Source: Actinomadura physcomitrii
GTDB lineage: Bacteria > Actinomycetota > Actinomycetes > Streptosporangiales > Streptosporangiaceae
Assembly (NCBI RefSeq): GCF_008923205.2
Contig: NZ_WBMS02000017.1
Coordinates: forward strand, 124,001 to 188,000
Direction of reading: 5' to 3'
Length of the DNA: 64,000 nucleotides
This document shows positions 9,401 to 16,495 of the stretch, piece by piece. How positions within the stretch are numbered: position 1 is the first letter of the stretch; each line of letters opens with the position of its first letter. The notes under the pieces are model-generated. The model did not search any database and was not told the DNA's origin. It saw only the letters and a program-made list of their open reading frames with translations. Made by a program: the position numbers and the translations under genes.

Positions 9401-11356
9401 GCTGATAAAAACAGCAGTGCCGATCAGCAGGAGCTCCGCCAGGTCGTCGAACTCTTGATCTCCACGTTGTCGCATGGCGAGGTCTGGCAGCGTCTCCTGA
9501 TGCAGGCGGCTAACGCCGAGTCGCCAGCTCTCGCGCACCTGTTGGTTCCAACACTGGAGACCGGCATCTTCGAGCGAGGCCAGACCCGAGGGGCAGCGGG
9601 GCTCGTAACCGCTCGCCTATCGGCAGAACTCGACATTGCGATTCACCGTCGGATCGAGGCAGCAATTCTCAGTGCCACGAGTCTAGAAGCCGACGAAATT
9701 GACGACACCCGCAAGCAGGAGTGGCAGCGCAACCAACGCGATGTGCTCCTAGGCGCACTCGATCCTAGAAAGGTCACCGAACCTGAAGCGCTCCGGCATC
9801 TAGAGGAACTAGCCAGCAGCGATCGAGATGACCGGAGGCTTTCTTGTAACCACGCTGGCCAGGACCTTGTAGACGACTCAATGCCTTCGCCACCAGGGGG
9901 TCCACGGAATGGCGAGGATGGCGCGGGGGGCCCTTCCGCCGATGTTGCTGAGGCACTCCGGAAAACAGTTGCTCAGGACCCGGCTACCTGCCGGGCGGGA
10001 TATGAGAAGCTTGCCGAAAGTTGGCCGGCCCTGCTGCAGCAGCTCTTGGCTCACGCACCTGAGGCAAACGCGGAAAAAGATCGTTTTCTGCTGGTTCGAG
10101 GAGCGCGGCAACTTACGCATAGTGCGCTCGCCCAACCTGGACAGCCTCTTGGGCGTGACGTCCTGGCTGTTCTCCAGGCGGCGCTGCCCTCGGCGACGAA
10201 CCCTCCCCAGGAGGACGAGGTCGAACCTGGGTGGCGCGCCTGGGGCGCCACGATCACCTCAGAGGCTGTGTCGGGCGTCACCACTTTCGCGAGCAGGCCC
10301 GAATGGTTAGCTGAACTTCACGACGAACTATCGGCAGCCGTCATCCCTTTCCTCAGCTCGCCCAATGCGCTCTACCGAATGCTAAGCGCGGAATCAATCC
10401 CATTTCTTTTCGGAGAAGAGGCCGCCCTTGAGGGCCTCGAAGTACGGCTGAACTCTGAAAGGGACTCGCAAGTGCAGGCGGTGCTGGGGTCGCTGCTCGG
10501 CAGGTATCGCGACGCCTACCCCCACGAGGTCGATGATATTCTTCGGCGCATAGCCACCAAGCCCCAATGGGCGATCATCGCGGCGGCCTCGAACGGTGAC
10601 AAAAAGATCAGCGACGACGACTCCGCTGAAATGATCGTAGAATTGCTCACCTTTATGGCCGCCGAGTACGGGACCTCCTACGCCCACGACACTGTACAGT
10701 CATGGCTATCCAGCCCATTGGAAAATCCTTGTAGGGCGGAGCGGCTTCCGGCCTGGTTGCGGCGCTTTCTGAAACCAGAGGACACTAACTCCTCGGTATC
10801 GCAACAGCGGACTTTCGCTTTGCTCGAACTCCCCCTCGCAGCAGTTGAAGAAGCGTGGGCTGAGGAGAATGCGGCAGTTACCCTGGACGTGGAACGGGTG
10901 AATGCGGCAAAGGTGGCCAATAGCGTCGTTCAGAACATCTATTACGCGAGCGGGGCAAATAAGAGCGAACAGCCTCAAGGGCAAGGGGTCAGCCCAATAC
11001 AGAAAGCCTTTGCCGAACGCGCTTTCCCATTGCTGGATGGCTACAGTGTTGTGCGGCATCCCAGCGTTACTCATCATATTATTCAGACGCTAGATCACAT
11101 CAGCATCTATGCGCCCGAGCGGGCGCTTCTTGTCGCCGTCAGGGCGGCTAAAGGTGACGCCCACTATGCGCGAGAGCCATTGGGCCTTGGCGCAGTGCTT
11201 CAACTTATACAACGCTACCTCGCTGATCACCGCGAGTTGATCGTCGGTAGTCCAAGGTGCATGACCGCGGTAAGAACGCTGCTTGAAACGTTCGTCCGCC
11301 AGGGCTGGGATGAGGCTATCCAGTTCGCCGAACGCCTAGAGGACATGTTTCGTTGA
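6431..11356 (+). CDS. Nuclease-STAND NTPase fusion (Avs-like), candidate antiphage effector
   Basis: The start at 6431 (MTRSSTGG) follows purine-rich Shine-Dalgarno sequence; the open frame to 6326 lacks one. The product is 1641 aa. Residues 15-95 look like a PD-(D/E)XK nuclease of the Cap4/DUF4297 type: an early Glu (GHEDR), then D57 and Q71-A-K73 in WLMVQAKKR. A P-loop NTPase follows: Walker A GEPGTGKTA (about 323-331), Walker B LLLDGLDQ (D390), and a downstream VATVRRFD segment typical of NACHT/STAND modules. The remaining thousand or so residues are helix-rich without motifs, like the ligand-sensing repeat arrays of STAND proteins. This architecture is shared by Avs-type sensors, which recognise a phage protein, oligomerise and cut DNA. 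The codon third positions are A/T-richer than in flanking genes, a sign of recent acquisition. Confidence 0.75.
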   Translation: MTRSSTGGAGASGGVGHEDRCLAWFAAHLLTEDPLPGWASGHRIVGVGSQTARPVDDVGAVTDTGGWLMVQAKKRLQLTGAEDGALAEALRQLVDAVIGEVPSSPPNQHIPRSLDRDLDRVLLLGDERTPATVRDHLARVTDRLRTHLEAVPLEEAATNGPEREALRVLLTHLRRLWEEREGNPADDAALRRLLSPLVVHALNLRDDGPEYQRVQVMLSDMLVDQDQARDLWEALVSIGHELSESQRWLDREALVAELEKRPFRLRPVTRLRGDIARLRQSTRTNIAVLGSALTLTTPEGGLTLEREVGPTLHDADGSFALTGEPGTGKTALLCQLAADLIDQGNDVVLLSAEQLRASVGETRTELNLEHDLKDILLGWPGTHPGKLLLDGLDQTRGENASKWLPTLAKQLAGSRWEIVATVRRFDLRNGHKWRAMFRGAPVDPAHSDSSLQNVRHLLIEDLLPGEMESLLQESPALADLLRAAGSKMQQLLSNPLNLEIASQLLADGGLLEPGNIRSRLDLLDQYWRVRVVEGGRNPWERASTLTQVVAQMIADRRQQVTYLPHADADALQGLVSDGVLRDLPQGVGLPQPPIAFSHPVLFDFAAGILALGDTSHAESLAEKLDADPNLALLLRPSLDYRLAIAWRNAPTRQEFWQLALRLNAETSGHHLAAAAAATACSRELRSPDELAHLAEACLGDNPAAGARENPENNARRMAFLVAAAIANSDSQASLFEAFSPFVEDLARAARATNDTSLALDAAQLLRRASGSKISWPGTEVRDHWIQVVVDCMTVALEDVDDPDRAQIGRMLAWPLARALSLDGTACERIAHMAISHEVLRAWGFEIARVLIECLPSIAKRNAALAVEIAAATWEYEEERDQVTRITESQILGLTSNLRQDLNHLRWSVCQQLPEVASVDLEAAVRMLIRIVEVPRMFQYDRSTDTGQRPRIRHGDTLRYAGGHSELGTAVDAVIALLQTRAEHVSSGLTNADKNSSADQQELRQVVELLISTLSHGEVWQRLLMQAANAESPALAHLLVPTLETGIFERGQTRGAAGLVTARLSAELDIAIHRRIEAAILSATSLEADEIDDTRKQEWQRNQRDVLLGALDPRKVTEPEALRHLEELASSDRDDRRLSCNHAGQDLVDDSMPSPPGGPRNGEDGAGGPSADVAEALRKTVAQDPATCRAGYEKLAESWPALLQQLLAHAPEANAEKDRFLLVRGARQLTHSALAQPGQPLGRDVLAVLQAALPSATNPPQEDEVEPGWRAWGATITSEAVSGVTTFASRPEWLAELHDELSAAVIPFLSSPNALYRMLSAESIPFLFGEEAALEGLEVRLNSERDSQVQAVLGSLLGRYRDAYPHEVDDILRRIATKPQWAIIAAASNGDKKISDDDSAEMIVELLTFMAAEYGTSYAHDTVQSWLSSPLENPCRAERLPAWLRRFLKPEDTNSSVSQQRTFALLELPLAAVEEAWAEENAAVTLDVERVNAAKVANSVVQNIYYASGANKSEQPQGQGVSPIQKAFAERAFPLLDGYSVVRHPSVTHHIIQTLDHISIYAPERALLVAVRAAKGDAHYAREPLGLGAVLQLIQRYLADHRELIVGSPRCMTAVRTLLETFVRQGWDEAIQFAERLEDMFR

Positions 11357-11612
11357 AGCGGTAGCCGTCCCATCATGCAACCGTGGCGCCGGCGGGCGTG
11401 ATTCGATGTGTCAGGTGACATCACACCTCGAAACACCGGTCATCGGCATGTCAGTGTGTAGGTGCAGCTTGCGTGATCGATGCTGCGCAGTGTGCCGGCC
11501 CGGGGTGGCCATCGGGCCGCAGAACGATCGGGAAATTTATGAGTGGAACCGCGTCTCACCGATTTTGATAACCGCTTTATGCGCTGAGCGGTGCACCTGA
11601 ATGCACCGGGCC
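11357..11612. other. Spacer between convergent genes
   Basis: This roughly 250-bp stretch lies between the end of the STAND gene and the end of the DUF397 gene, which converge. A short inverted repeat AGGTG-ACATCA-CACCT occurs at about 11413-11428. Nothing resembling a strong intrinsic terminator or a real gene is visible; a 64-codon Cys-rich plus-strand frame here looks like chance. Confidence 0.35.
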
Positions 11613-11819
11613 TCACGGAAGGTCGAGTTCGCCCCGGCGCGCTCGGCCGGCCAGGTCGCGCCACGCTTCAGCGTCTACGAAGAGCTTGGGGCCTTCGGGG
11701 TTCTTGGAATCGCGGATGCCGATCGCCCCGAGGACCTCGGCCAGTTCCACGCAGCCCTGGCTGCCCTGGCTGGCTGTCGCTTTGCGCCAGTTCGGGGCGG
11801 AGGGGGCCGGGTCGGTCAT
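11613..11819 (-). CDS. DUF397 small protein
   Basis: A 68-aa protein of the DUF397 family: NWRKATASQGSQGCVELAE near the N-terminus, then IRDSKNPEGPKL and a final FVDAEAWRDLAGRAR helix. It starts at an ATG with a GGAG ribosome-binding site, 2 bp after the stop of the XRE-family gene, so the two form an operon. In Streptomyces such small proteins pair with WhiJ-type DNA-binding proteins and influence development or antibiotic production. The same pairing is visible here. Confidence 0.85.
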   Translation of the reverse strand: MTDPAPSAPNWRKATASQGSQGCVELAEVLGAIGIRDSKNPEGPKLFVDAEAWRDLAGRARRGELDLP

Positions 11820-11821
11820 TG

Positions 11822-12682
11822 CTACTCCTTCTCGAGGCCGCGCAGGAAGGACGTCGTCTCGCGAGGGTCGAGCGCGGAGGCCACCAGCAGGTTGAACTTG
11901 GTGGTCATGCGGTTGACCTGGTGCGGTTGCTCCAGGTACGCGTTGCCGGCCTGACTTTCGACGTAGACGACGTCCGGGTCCGTGGGCTCGGGGAAACCGA
12001 GTAGCGAGAACGGTCCGTCGAGCCCGACGTGTGCACCCTTACCGAAGGGTAGAACCTGCAAGGTGATGTTGGGAGCCTCGGCCGCCTCCAGTAGGCGGCG
12101 CACCTGCCCCCTCACCACCGGAGCCTCTCCGACCGGCCTGCGGAAGACGTTCTCGTCCATGATCACCCAGAGGGCGAAGGGCGGTTCCATTCGGTCGAGG
12201 ATCTGCTGCCTGGCGAGCCGGAGCTCCAGCAGACGGTCGATCGTCTTCGAGGCCTCCCCGAAGAGGGTCGTCTGGAGGACCTCGCGGGCGTACTCGGGAG
12301 TCTGCAGCAGCCCGTGGACGAGCTGGTTGTCGAAGTGGCGCAGCTCGGCGGCCTCGCTCTCCAGGCCGATGTAGGAGCCGAACCGCGGCGGGAAGACGTC
12401 CTGGAACTCGTTGTACCACCCCGGCTGCGCCGCCTCCTTGGCTAGCTGGAGAAGGGTGTCCCTGGTCTGGACGTCCGCCGTGCCGAACAGCTCCAGCAGG
12501 TCTCGGATCTCCCTCTGCTTCGGTGGCTGCGCCTTGCCCGTCTCGATGCGGCTGATTCGTGAGGGCGAGCACTCGAGGTGCTCGGCGACCTGCTCGATGG
12601 TGTAGCCGGCATTCTCTCGCAGCTTGCGGAGTTCGGAGCCGAGGCGGCGCATCCTGACCGTTGTCACGTGAGGCTGGGGCAT
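11822..12682 (-). CDS. WhiJ-type XRE regulator with DUF5753
   Basis: The start was chosen at 12682, where a perfect AAAGGAGG lies 6-7 bases upstream. The 286-aa product has an N-terminal XRE helix-turn-helix (about residues 13-70; YTIEQVAEHLECSPSRISRIETG) and a C-terminal DUF5753 domain (about 95-275; GLLQTPEYAREVL, WVIMDENVFRRPVG, QVLPFGKGAH). It is followed directly by DUF397, the typical WhiJ-like pair. An HATPase-type anti-sigma-like gene nearby (13483) completes the trio seen in Streptomyces whiJ/abaA-type clusters. It probably regulates its own promoter region (see the gap at 12683-13003). Confidence 0.85.
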   Translation of the reverse strand: MPQPHVTTVRMRRLGSELRKLRENAGYTIEQVAEHLECSPSRISRIETGKAQPPKQREIRDLLELFGTADVQTRDTLLQLAKEAAQPGWYNEFQDVFPPRFGSYIGLESEAAELRHFDNQLVHGLLQTPEYAREVLQTTLFGEASKTIDRLLELRLARQQILDRMEPPFALWVIMDENVFRRPVGEAPVVRGQVRRLLEAAEAPNITLQVLPFGKGAHVGLDGPFSLLGFPEPTDPDVVYVESQAGNAYLEQPHQVNRMTTKFNLLVASALDPRETTSFLRGLEKE

Positions 12683-13003
12683 GGATCCTCCTTTGCTTGC
12701 ATGGCACAAGTTATCTGCTGCAAGTGCAGCCATGGGCGGGAACGGGGACTAGCAAGCACCTTGAAGATTTTCGTCGGAAGATATGCGGAGCAATGACCGC
12801 GAAGCGGATGCGCACACTTGTGCAGCACAGATTCGAGGTGCATGCTGGCGCTCATGTCCGCCGCTGTGAAGAGTGGTGAGTTCGCACGAACCGATCGGCT
12901 TCGACGCGAGCCCACGGAGACGGACCGCGGACTAGGCGAAGCGACCCCGGACACGGTGCTGCAACACCGGCCGGGGTCTTGATCGGACGTGGAGGTCCGA
13001 CCC
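12683..13003. promoter_or_regulatory. Divergent promoter region with inverted GCACAAGT sites
   Basis: A 320-bp gap between the XRE gene and the divergent gene at 13004. GCACAAGT occurs at 12704-12711 and, inverted, at 12816-12823; the latter lies inside a near-palindrome TGCGCACACTTGTGCA (12809-12824). These are plausible operators for the adjacent XRE protein, but that is inference from repetition and position. No other gene is visible. Confidence 0.35.
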
Positions 13004-13489
13004 ATGCATGATCGTATGAATCCGCCACCCGTACTGGGGAGGCCGTCCGCTCCCGGACTCGTGTCCGTCCACGGCGGGAGCCGAGGGCGCGATCAAATGG
13101 ACCCGGCCGTGACGTCGCCGGCGCCCTGGGCGTTGGTCGAGCCGGACCCGGCCCACGCCATCGATGAACTCAGGTTCCAGTTCCCCCGCGCGAGGTGCTG
13201 GTTCGGCGAGTACACCGGCAGTTACTGGGCTCTGACCTCCCAGAACGGCACCTGCCGCCTCCTTGAAGGAACGACGCTTGGCGCCCTGAGACGTCAACTT
13301 CAGTCCGTCGGCCGTTCCGCGCGGCGCCGGCCGCCTTCATCCGGCACGTCGTTCCAGCCGTCTGTGTCCGTGCCGCTCCCGCAGCCGGCCGCTCCGATCC
13401 CGTCCGTTCGCCGGCCTTTTCAGTGGCGCAGCAACAGCCGTGGCCGCCACTGCATGACCGGGGCATCTGACCGGAGCGGACGATGCTGA
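13004..13489 (+). CDS. Small FP-motif protein of unknown function
   Basis: The start at ATG 13004 is set by GGAGGT seven bases upstream. The 161-aa product has a core (about residues 48-105) reading IDELRFQFPRARCWFGEYTGSYWAL, then LEGTTLGALRRQL. This core resembles the small proteins at 17891-18154 and 18369-18584 (leucine/arginine helix, FPGW, Trp-containing strands, final helix), so all three look like one family. The N- and C-terminal extensions are Pro/Ser/Arg-rich and probably disordered. The stop overlaps the next gene's start (ATGCTGA), which indicates co-translation with the HATPase protein. Confidence 0.6.
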   Translation: MHDRMNPPPVLGRPSAPGLVSVHGGSRGRDQMDPAVTSPAPWALVEPDPAHAIDELRFQFPRARCWFGEYTGSYWALTSQNGTCRLLEGTTLGALRRQLQSVGRSARRRPPSSGTSFQPSVSVPLPQPAAPIPSVRRPFQWRSNSRGRHCMTGASDRSGRC

Positions 13490-14199
13490 CCGGCAGGCCT
13501 GCCGACATCCCGGCAGGTGGCGCCTGCGCCTTCAGGCTTCCCCGGGACCCCAGCGCCGCTTCTCGAGCCCGCTCCCTCATCGCCGCGACGATGCGCGAAC
13601 TCGGCTTCACCGCCGACCCGATCGACGACGCCAAGCTCGCGGTGTCCGAACTGGCCACGAACGCGCACACCCATGCGTCCTCGGCAGCGCGTCCCGAACT
13701 GTGGATCTGGGCGCGAACCCACCCCGGCCCGGAACTGGTCGTCTCCGTCTTCGACGCTCACCGCGACATCTGGCCGGTGGTCGGCGACGCGGACCTGCTC
13801 GACGAGCACGGCAAAGGCCTGTCGATCGTGGCGGCCCTTGCCGCTCACACCGGCTCGCACCTCACCAGATCTCGTCTCACCACAACGACCGGCAAGTGTG
13901 TCTGGTTCACTCTCCCCCTGCCGACGCCATGGCCGGCCGCTGGCCGCGTGATCGCTCCAGAGTTCGCCGCGGACCGCCTACAGGCCGTCTTGCGAGCACG
14001 GGGCGTCCTCACCACACGCCGCAGTACCAACGGTGGTACCTCGATCCTCACTCTCGGCGCCCTGACCATTGAGGTCGAGCCCAAGTCATTCTCTTGGCTC
14101 GATGGCCAAGGCCGCACCCGGCAGCCGTTGGTCGACCTTCAGGAGACGGCCGAACGCATCGTCTCCACCCACGAATCGCGCACCCACCCAACCCCCTGA
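13483..14199 (+). CDS. HATPase-type ATP-binding protein (anti-sigma-factor-like)
   Basis: A 238-aa protein. Residues 20-145 match the GHKL HATPase fold of the RsbW/SpoIIAB family: N-box ELATNAHTHA with the ATP/Mg-binding Asn, then a region reading DEHGKGLSIVAALA (G-box), and a closing KCVWFTLPLP strand. Such single-domain ATPases in actinomycetes usually bind sigma factors or anti-anti-sigma proteins. A C-terminal extension (about 150-238) is unassigned. The gene overlaps the upstream small gene by 7 bp and lies next to the XRE/DUF397 pair, as in whiJ-type clusters. Confidence 0.8.
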   Translation: MLTGRPADIPAGGACAFRLPRDPSAASRARSLIAATMRELGFTADPIDDAKLAVSELATNAHTHASSAARPELWIWARTHPGPELVVSVFDAHRDIWPVVGDADLLDEHGKGLSIVAALAAHTGSHLTRSRLTTTTGKCVWFTLPLPTPWPAAGRVIAPEFAADRLQAVLRARGVLTTRRSTNGGTSILTLGALTIEVEPKSFSWLDGQGRTRQPLVDLQETAERIVSTHESRTHPTP

Positions 14200-14307
14200 C
14201 CTGATCAGAGCCATCCCGAACACGGGATCCAGCGCCCCGGGGGCGCGGTGGAACCTTCCGTCCGCCGCGTCCCCGGCCCATGTCGCCCTCCACTCCAGGA
14301 CGCCTTG

Positions 14308-14895
14308 ATGCACACCATTGCCGATCGCTACGCCCGGCTCCTCCAAGCCGTGGAGACCGTCGGGAAACTCACTCAGCAGGGCGACACCGAGGCCATCGAG
14401 CGCCTGCTCGCCCAACCGGTATCGACCACCCGGTTCGATGCTCCGACCATTGAGGCCCTTCGCCACGCTCGCGACTCGATTCTCGCGATCAGACGAGCTC
14501 TCATCGCACTCCTCGAAACCGCGGTCGCGGACGGCCCGACGCCGAACCTGGCTACCACCCGCGAGCCGTCGGACGAACCCACCACAGTCGGCCACGGCAC
14601 CATCGACCGCGCCGAGGCCTGGCGCCGCGCCAACCTGCGCCTGCTTGACCACGGCGGCAACTCGATACTTCTCCACGTCGAAGAGTTCGCGGAGGGTTAC
14701 CGAGCGATCCCGGTCCTAGTGGAGATCCCGGAAGCGCCTTCCACCCCCACCCTGGAAACACCCACCACTCTCGTCGTCGACAAGACGACCGGTGCAGTCA
14801 CCTACTGGCCCCAGCTATCCCTCGACGTCCTTGCTCAGCAATACCGCCGCTATCGCCGAGGAGAACCCATGACCTTCGACGCCTTGCGCGCCTGA
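14308..14895 (+). CDS. YrhB/Imm35-like domain protein
   Basis: The start was chosen at the ATG at 14308 (CAGGA upstream); the open frame extends to 14248 without a ribosome-binding site. The 195-aa product has an N-terminal helical half (MHTIADRYARLLQAVETV, then a long helix to about residue 75). The C-terminal domain ends with TLVVDKTTGAVTYWPQLSLDVLAQQY, which resembles the closing strands of YrhB/Imm35-type immunity domains. No toxin gene is adjacent, so an immunity role is unproven. The IS5-family element inserted 45 bp downstream. Confidence 0.5.
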   Translation: MHTIADRYARLLQAVETVGKLTQQGDTEAIERLLAQPVSTTRFDAPTIEALRHARDSILAIRRALIALLETAVADGPTPNLATTREPSDEPTTVGHGTIDRAEAWRRANLRLLDHGGNSILLHVEEFAEGYRAIPVLVEIPEAPSTPTLETPTTLVVDKTTGAVTYWPQLSLDVLAQQYRRYRRGEPMTFDALRA

Positions 14896-14942
14896 AACCT
14901 GCTTCACAAGAGAGCTTCTGGCCCACTTGCTGCGTCGCCTTA

Positions 14943-15835
14943 GAGGTCGTAACAGAATCAGCGGACGAGGCGTCGCCAGCAGATGATGGCTGCGGCGAGG
15001 GTCATGAAGGCCTCGTGGATGTCGTCGAGGATCTCCCAGCGGATGCGTAAGCGGCGGAACCAGTGCAGCAGGCCGATGGTGCGCTCGACGACGTAGCGGT
15101 GGACGCCCAGCCCGGACCCGTGCGGGACGCCGCGGCGAGCGATGACCGGCTTGATGCCCTTGGCCCACACCAGGCGCCGGTATTTGTCGTGGTCGTAGCC
15201 GCGGTCGGCCAGCAGCCGCCCGGGTCTTCGCCGAGGCCGGCCGACCCGGCCCCGGACGGGCGGCACCGCCTCCAGCAGCGGCATCAACTGAGTGACGTCG
15301 TTACGATTCCCACCGGTCAACGACACCACGAGCGGGATGCCGTTGCCGTCGGTCAGCAGGTGGTGCTTGGAGCCCGGCCGGCCACGGTCGACCGGGCTCG
15401 GCCCGGTTTTGGGCCGCCCTTCAAAGCCCGCACATGGGAGCTGTCGATCACCGCCCTGGACCAGTCCAACTGCCCGGCGGCATGCAGCTCCTCCAGCAGC
15501 AGCCGGTGCAGCCGCTCCCACACCCCGGCGTGGTGCCACTCGGCCAGCCGCCGCCAGCACGTCATCCCCGAACCGAACCCCAGCTCCTGGGGCAGGAACT
15601 CCCACCGGATCCCGGTGTGCAAGACGAACAAGATCCCGCACAACACCCTGCGGTCGTCCAGCCGCTTACGCCCGGCGTGGCGCTTACGGCGCTCCACCTT
15701 CGGCAGCAGCGGCTCGACCCGCTCCCACAGGCTGTCGGGCACGATCCACGGGGGTTGCTCACCCTTACGCACCCACCCACACCACACCCGACCATCACTA
15801 CATGTCGCGCTACATGCACATTTTGTTATGACCTC
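14943..15835 (-). mobile_element. IS5-family insertion sequence (IS427-like), complete, with target duplication
   Basis: The element is 893 bp with imperfect 16-bp terminal inverted repeats: GAGGTCGTAACAGAAT at 14943-14958, and on the other end the complement of GAGGTCATAACAAAAT at 15820-15835 (14 of 16 match). It is flanked by TTA direct repeats at 14940-14942 and 15836-15838, as expected for the IS427 group, which targets TNA. The intact ends and clean duplication suggest fairly recent insertion. It carries a transposase split over two minus-strand frames. Confidence 0.9.
14958..15787 (-). CDS. IS5-family transposase, two frames joined by probable programmed frameshift
   Basis: The first frame (15787-15353, GTG start) has the N-terminal DUF4096-like region (LWERVEPLLP, GIRWEFLPQELG, AEWHHAGVWERLH) and the first catalytic Asp (VIDSSHVRA). 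The second frame, ending at 14958, has KHHLLTDGNGIPL, the second Asp (LLADRGYDHD) and the Glu (VVERTIGLLHWFRRLR), completing the DDE triad. The frames overlap around a run reading CCCAAAA on the coding strand near 15407-15413, a plausible slippery site. IS427-type elements commonly make their transposase by frameshifting, so this is probably functional rather than broken. Confidence 0.85.
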
Positions 15836-15868
15836 TTAGCGGCTCATCAGGGACAGCCCAGGAACTGA

Positions 15869-16495
15869 CTATGACTCACCTAGGGGGACTGCTGCTCGTC
15901 GCTCCCAGCGATACAGGCGACCGACGCGTTCTTGGGCGACCAGGTGCACCTCGCTTACGCGTAGCGGTGCCGGGTCCGGATGAAGGTCGAGGGCTTTGAT
16001 CACGGGTGTCGCGGGTCCTTCGGTGTTGCTGTAGGCGACGGACATGTGCGGCGTCCAGTTCGGTTCGTCGGCCAGTTGGTGTACGCGCACGGAGCCGGCG
16101 ACGGCGTCGCGGATCGCGGTGCGGACCGGGTCCAGAGCGCGCGGTGGCTCGATGCCGAGCATGATGGCCTCGCTGTGGAGCCACACCCGCGCCAGGCTGA
16201 CGTCGACGGGCGACAGGGCCGCGAAGCGCTCGGCCACCCCGGCGGTCATCGCGTCGGCCTCGGCCGGAGTGATCTCGTCGTCGAACCCGACGATCTGGGT
16301 GGTCACGTGGAGCCACTCGGACGGGATGAGGTCCAGGCCTTCCAAGCCGGCCAGTTTGTCCTGGCACTGGCGGGCGAGGTCGCGTGCCTCGGTCTGGTCG
16401 TCGGGGAGAATATGCCAGACGAGCAGGCGGCGCCCGGGCCGCACGCCGGGGCGCCACCACCAGTGGTCGTTCATGCGAGCGGGTAGCGGGCTCAC
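15869..16495 (-). CDS. 2H phosphoesterase / 2'-5' RNA ligase-like protein
   Basis: The start was chosen at GTG 16495: GGAGG lies just upstream and the GTGA overlaps the stop of the XRE gene, which indicates tight coupling. An internal ATG at 16474 is the alternative. The 208-aa product has the two tetrapeptide motifs of the 2H superfamily: HVTTQIVGF (H-x-T) and HMSVAYSN (H-x-S), about 95 residues apart, in a LigT-like frame (LLVWHILPDDQ at the start). 2H enzymes hydrolyse 2',3'-cyclic or 2'-5'/3'-5' phosphodiesters in RNA or cyclic nucleotides; phage Acb1 of this fold degrades CBASS messengers. The substrate here is unknown. Confidence 0.8.
   Translation of the reverse strand: MSPLPARMNDHWWWRPGVRPGRRLLVWHILPDDQTEARDLARQCQDKLAGLEGLDLIPSEWLHVTTQIVGFDDEITPAEADAMTAGVAERFAALSPVDVSLARVWLHSEAIMLGIEPPRALDPVRTAIRDAVAGSVRVHQLADEPNWTPHMSVAYSNTEGPATPVIKALDLHPDPAPLRVSEVHLVAQERVGRLYRWERRAAVPLGES

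Noticed and set aside
11406..11600. A 64-codon Cys-rich frame after the STAND gene
   Set aside because: It has no ribosome-binding site and unlikely composition, and lies between convergent genes.
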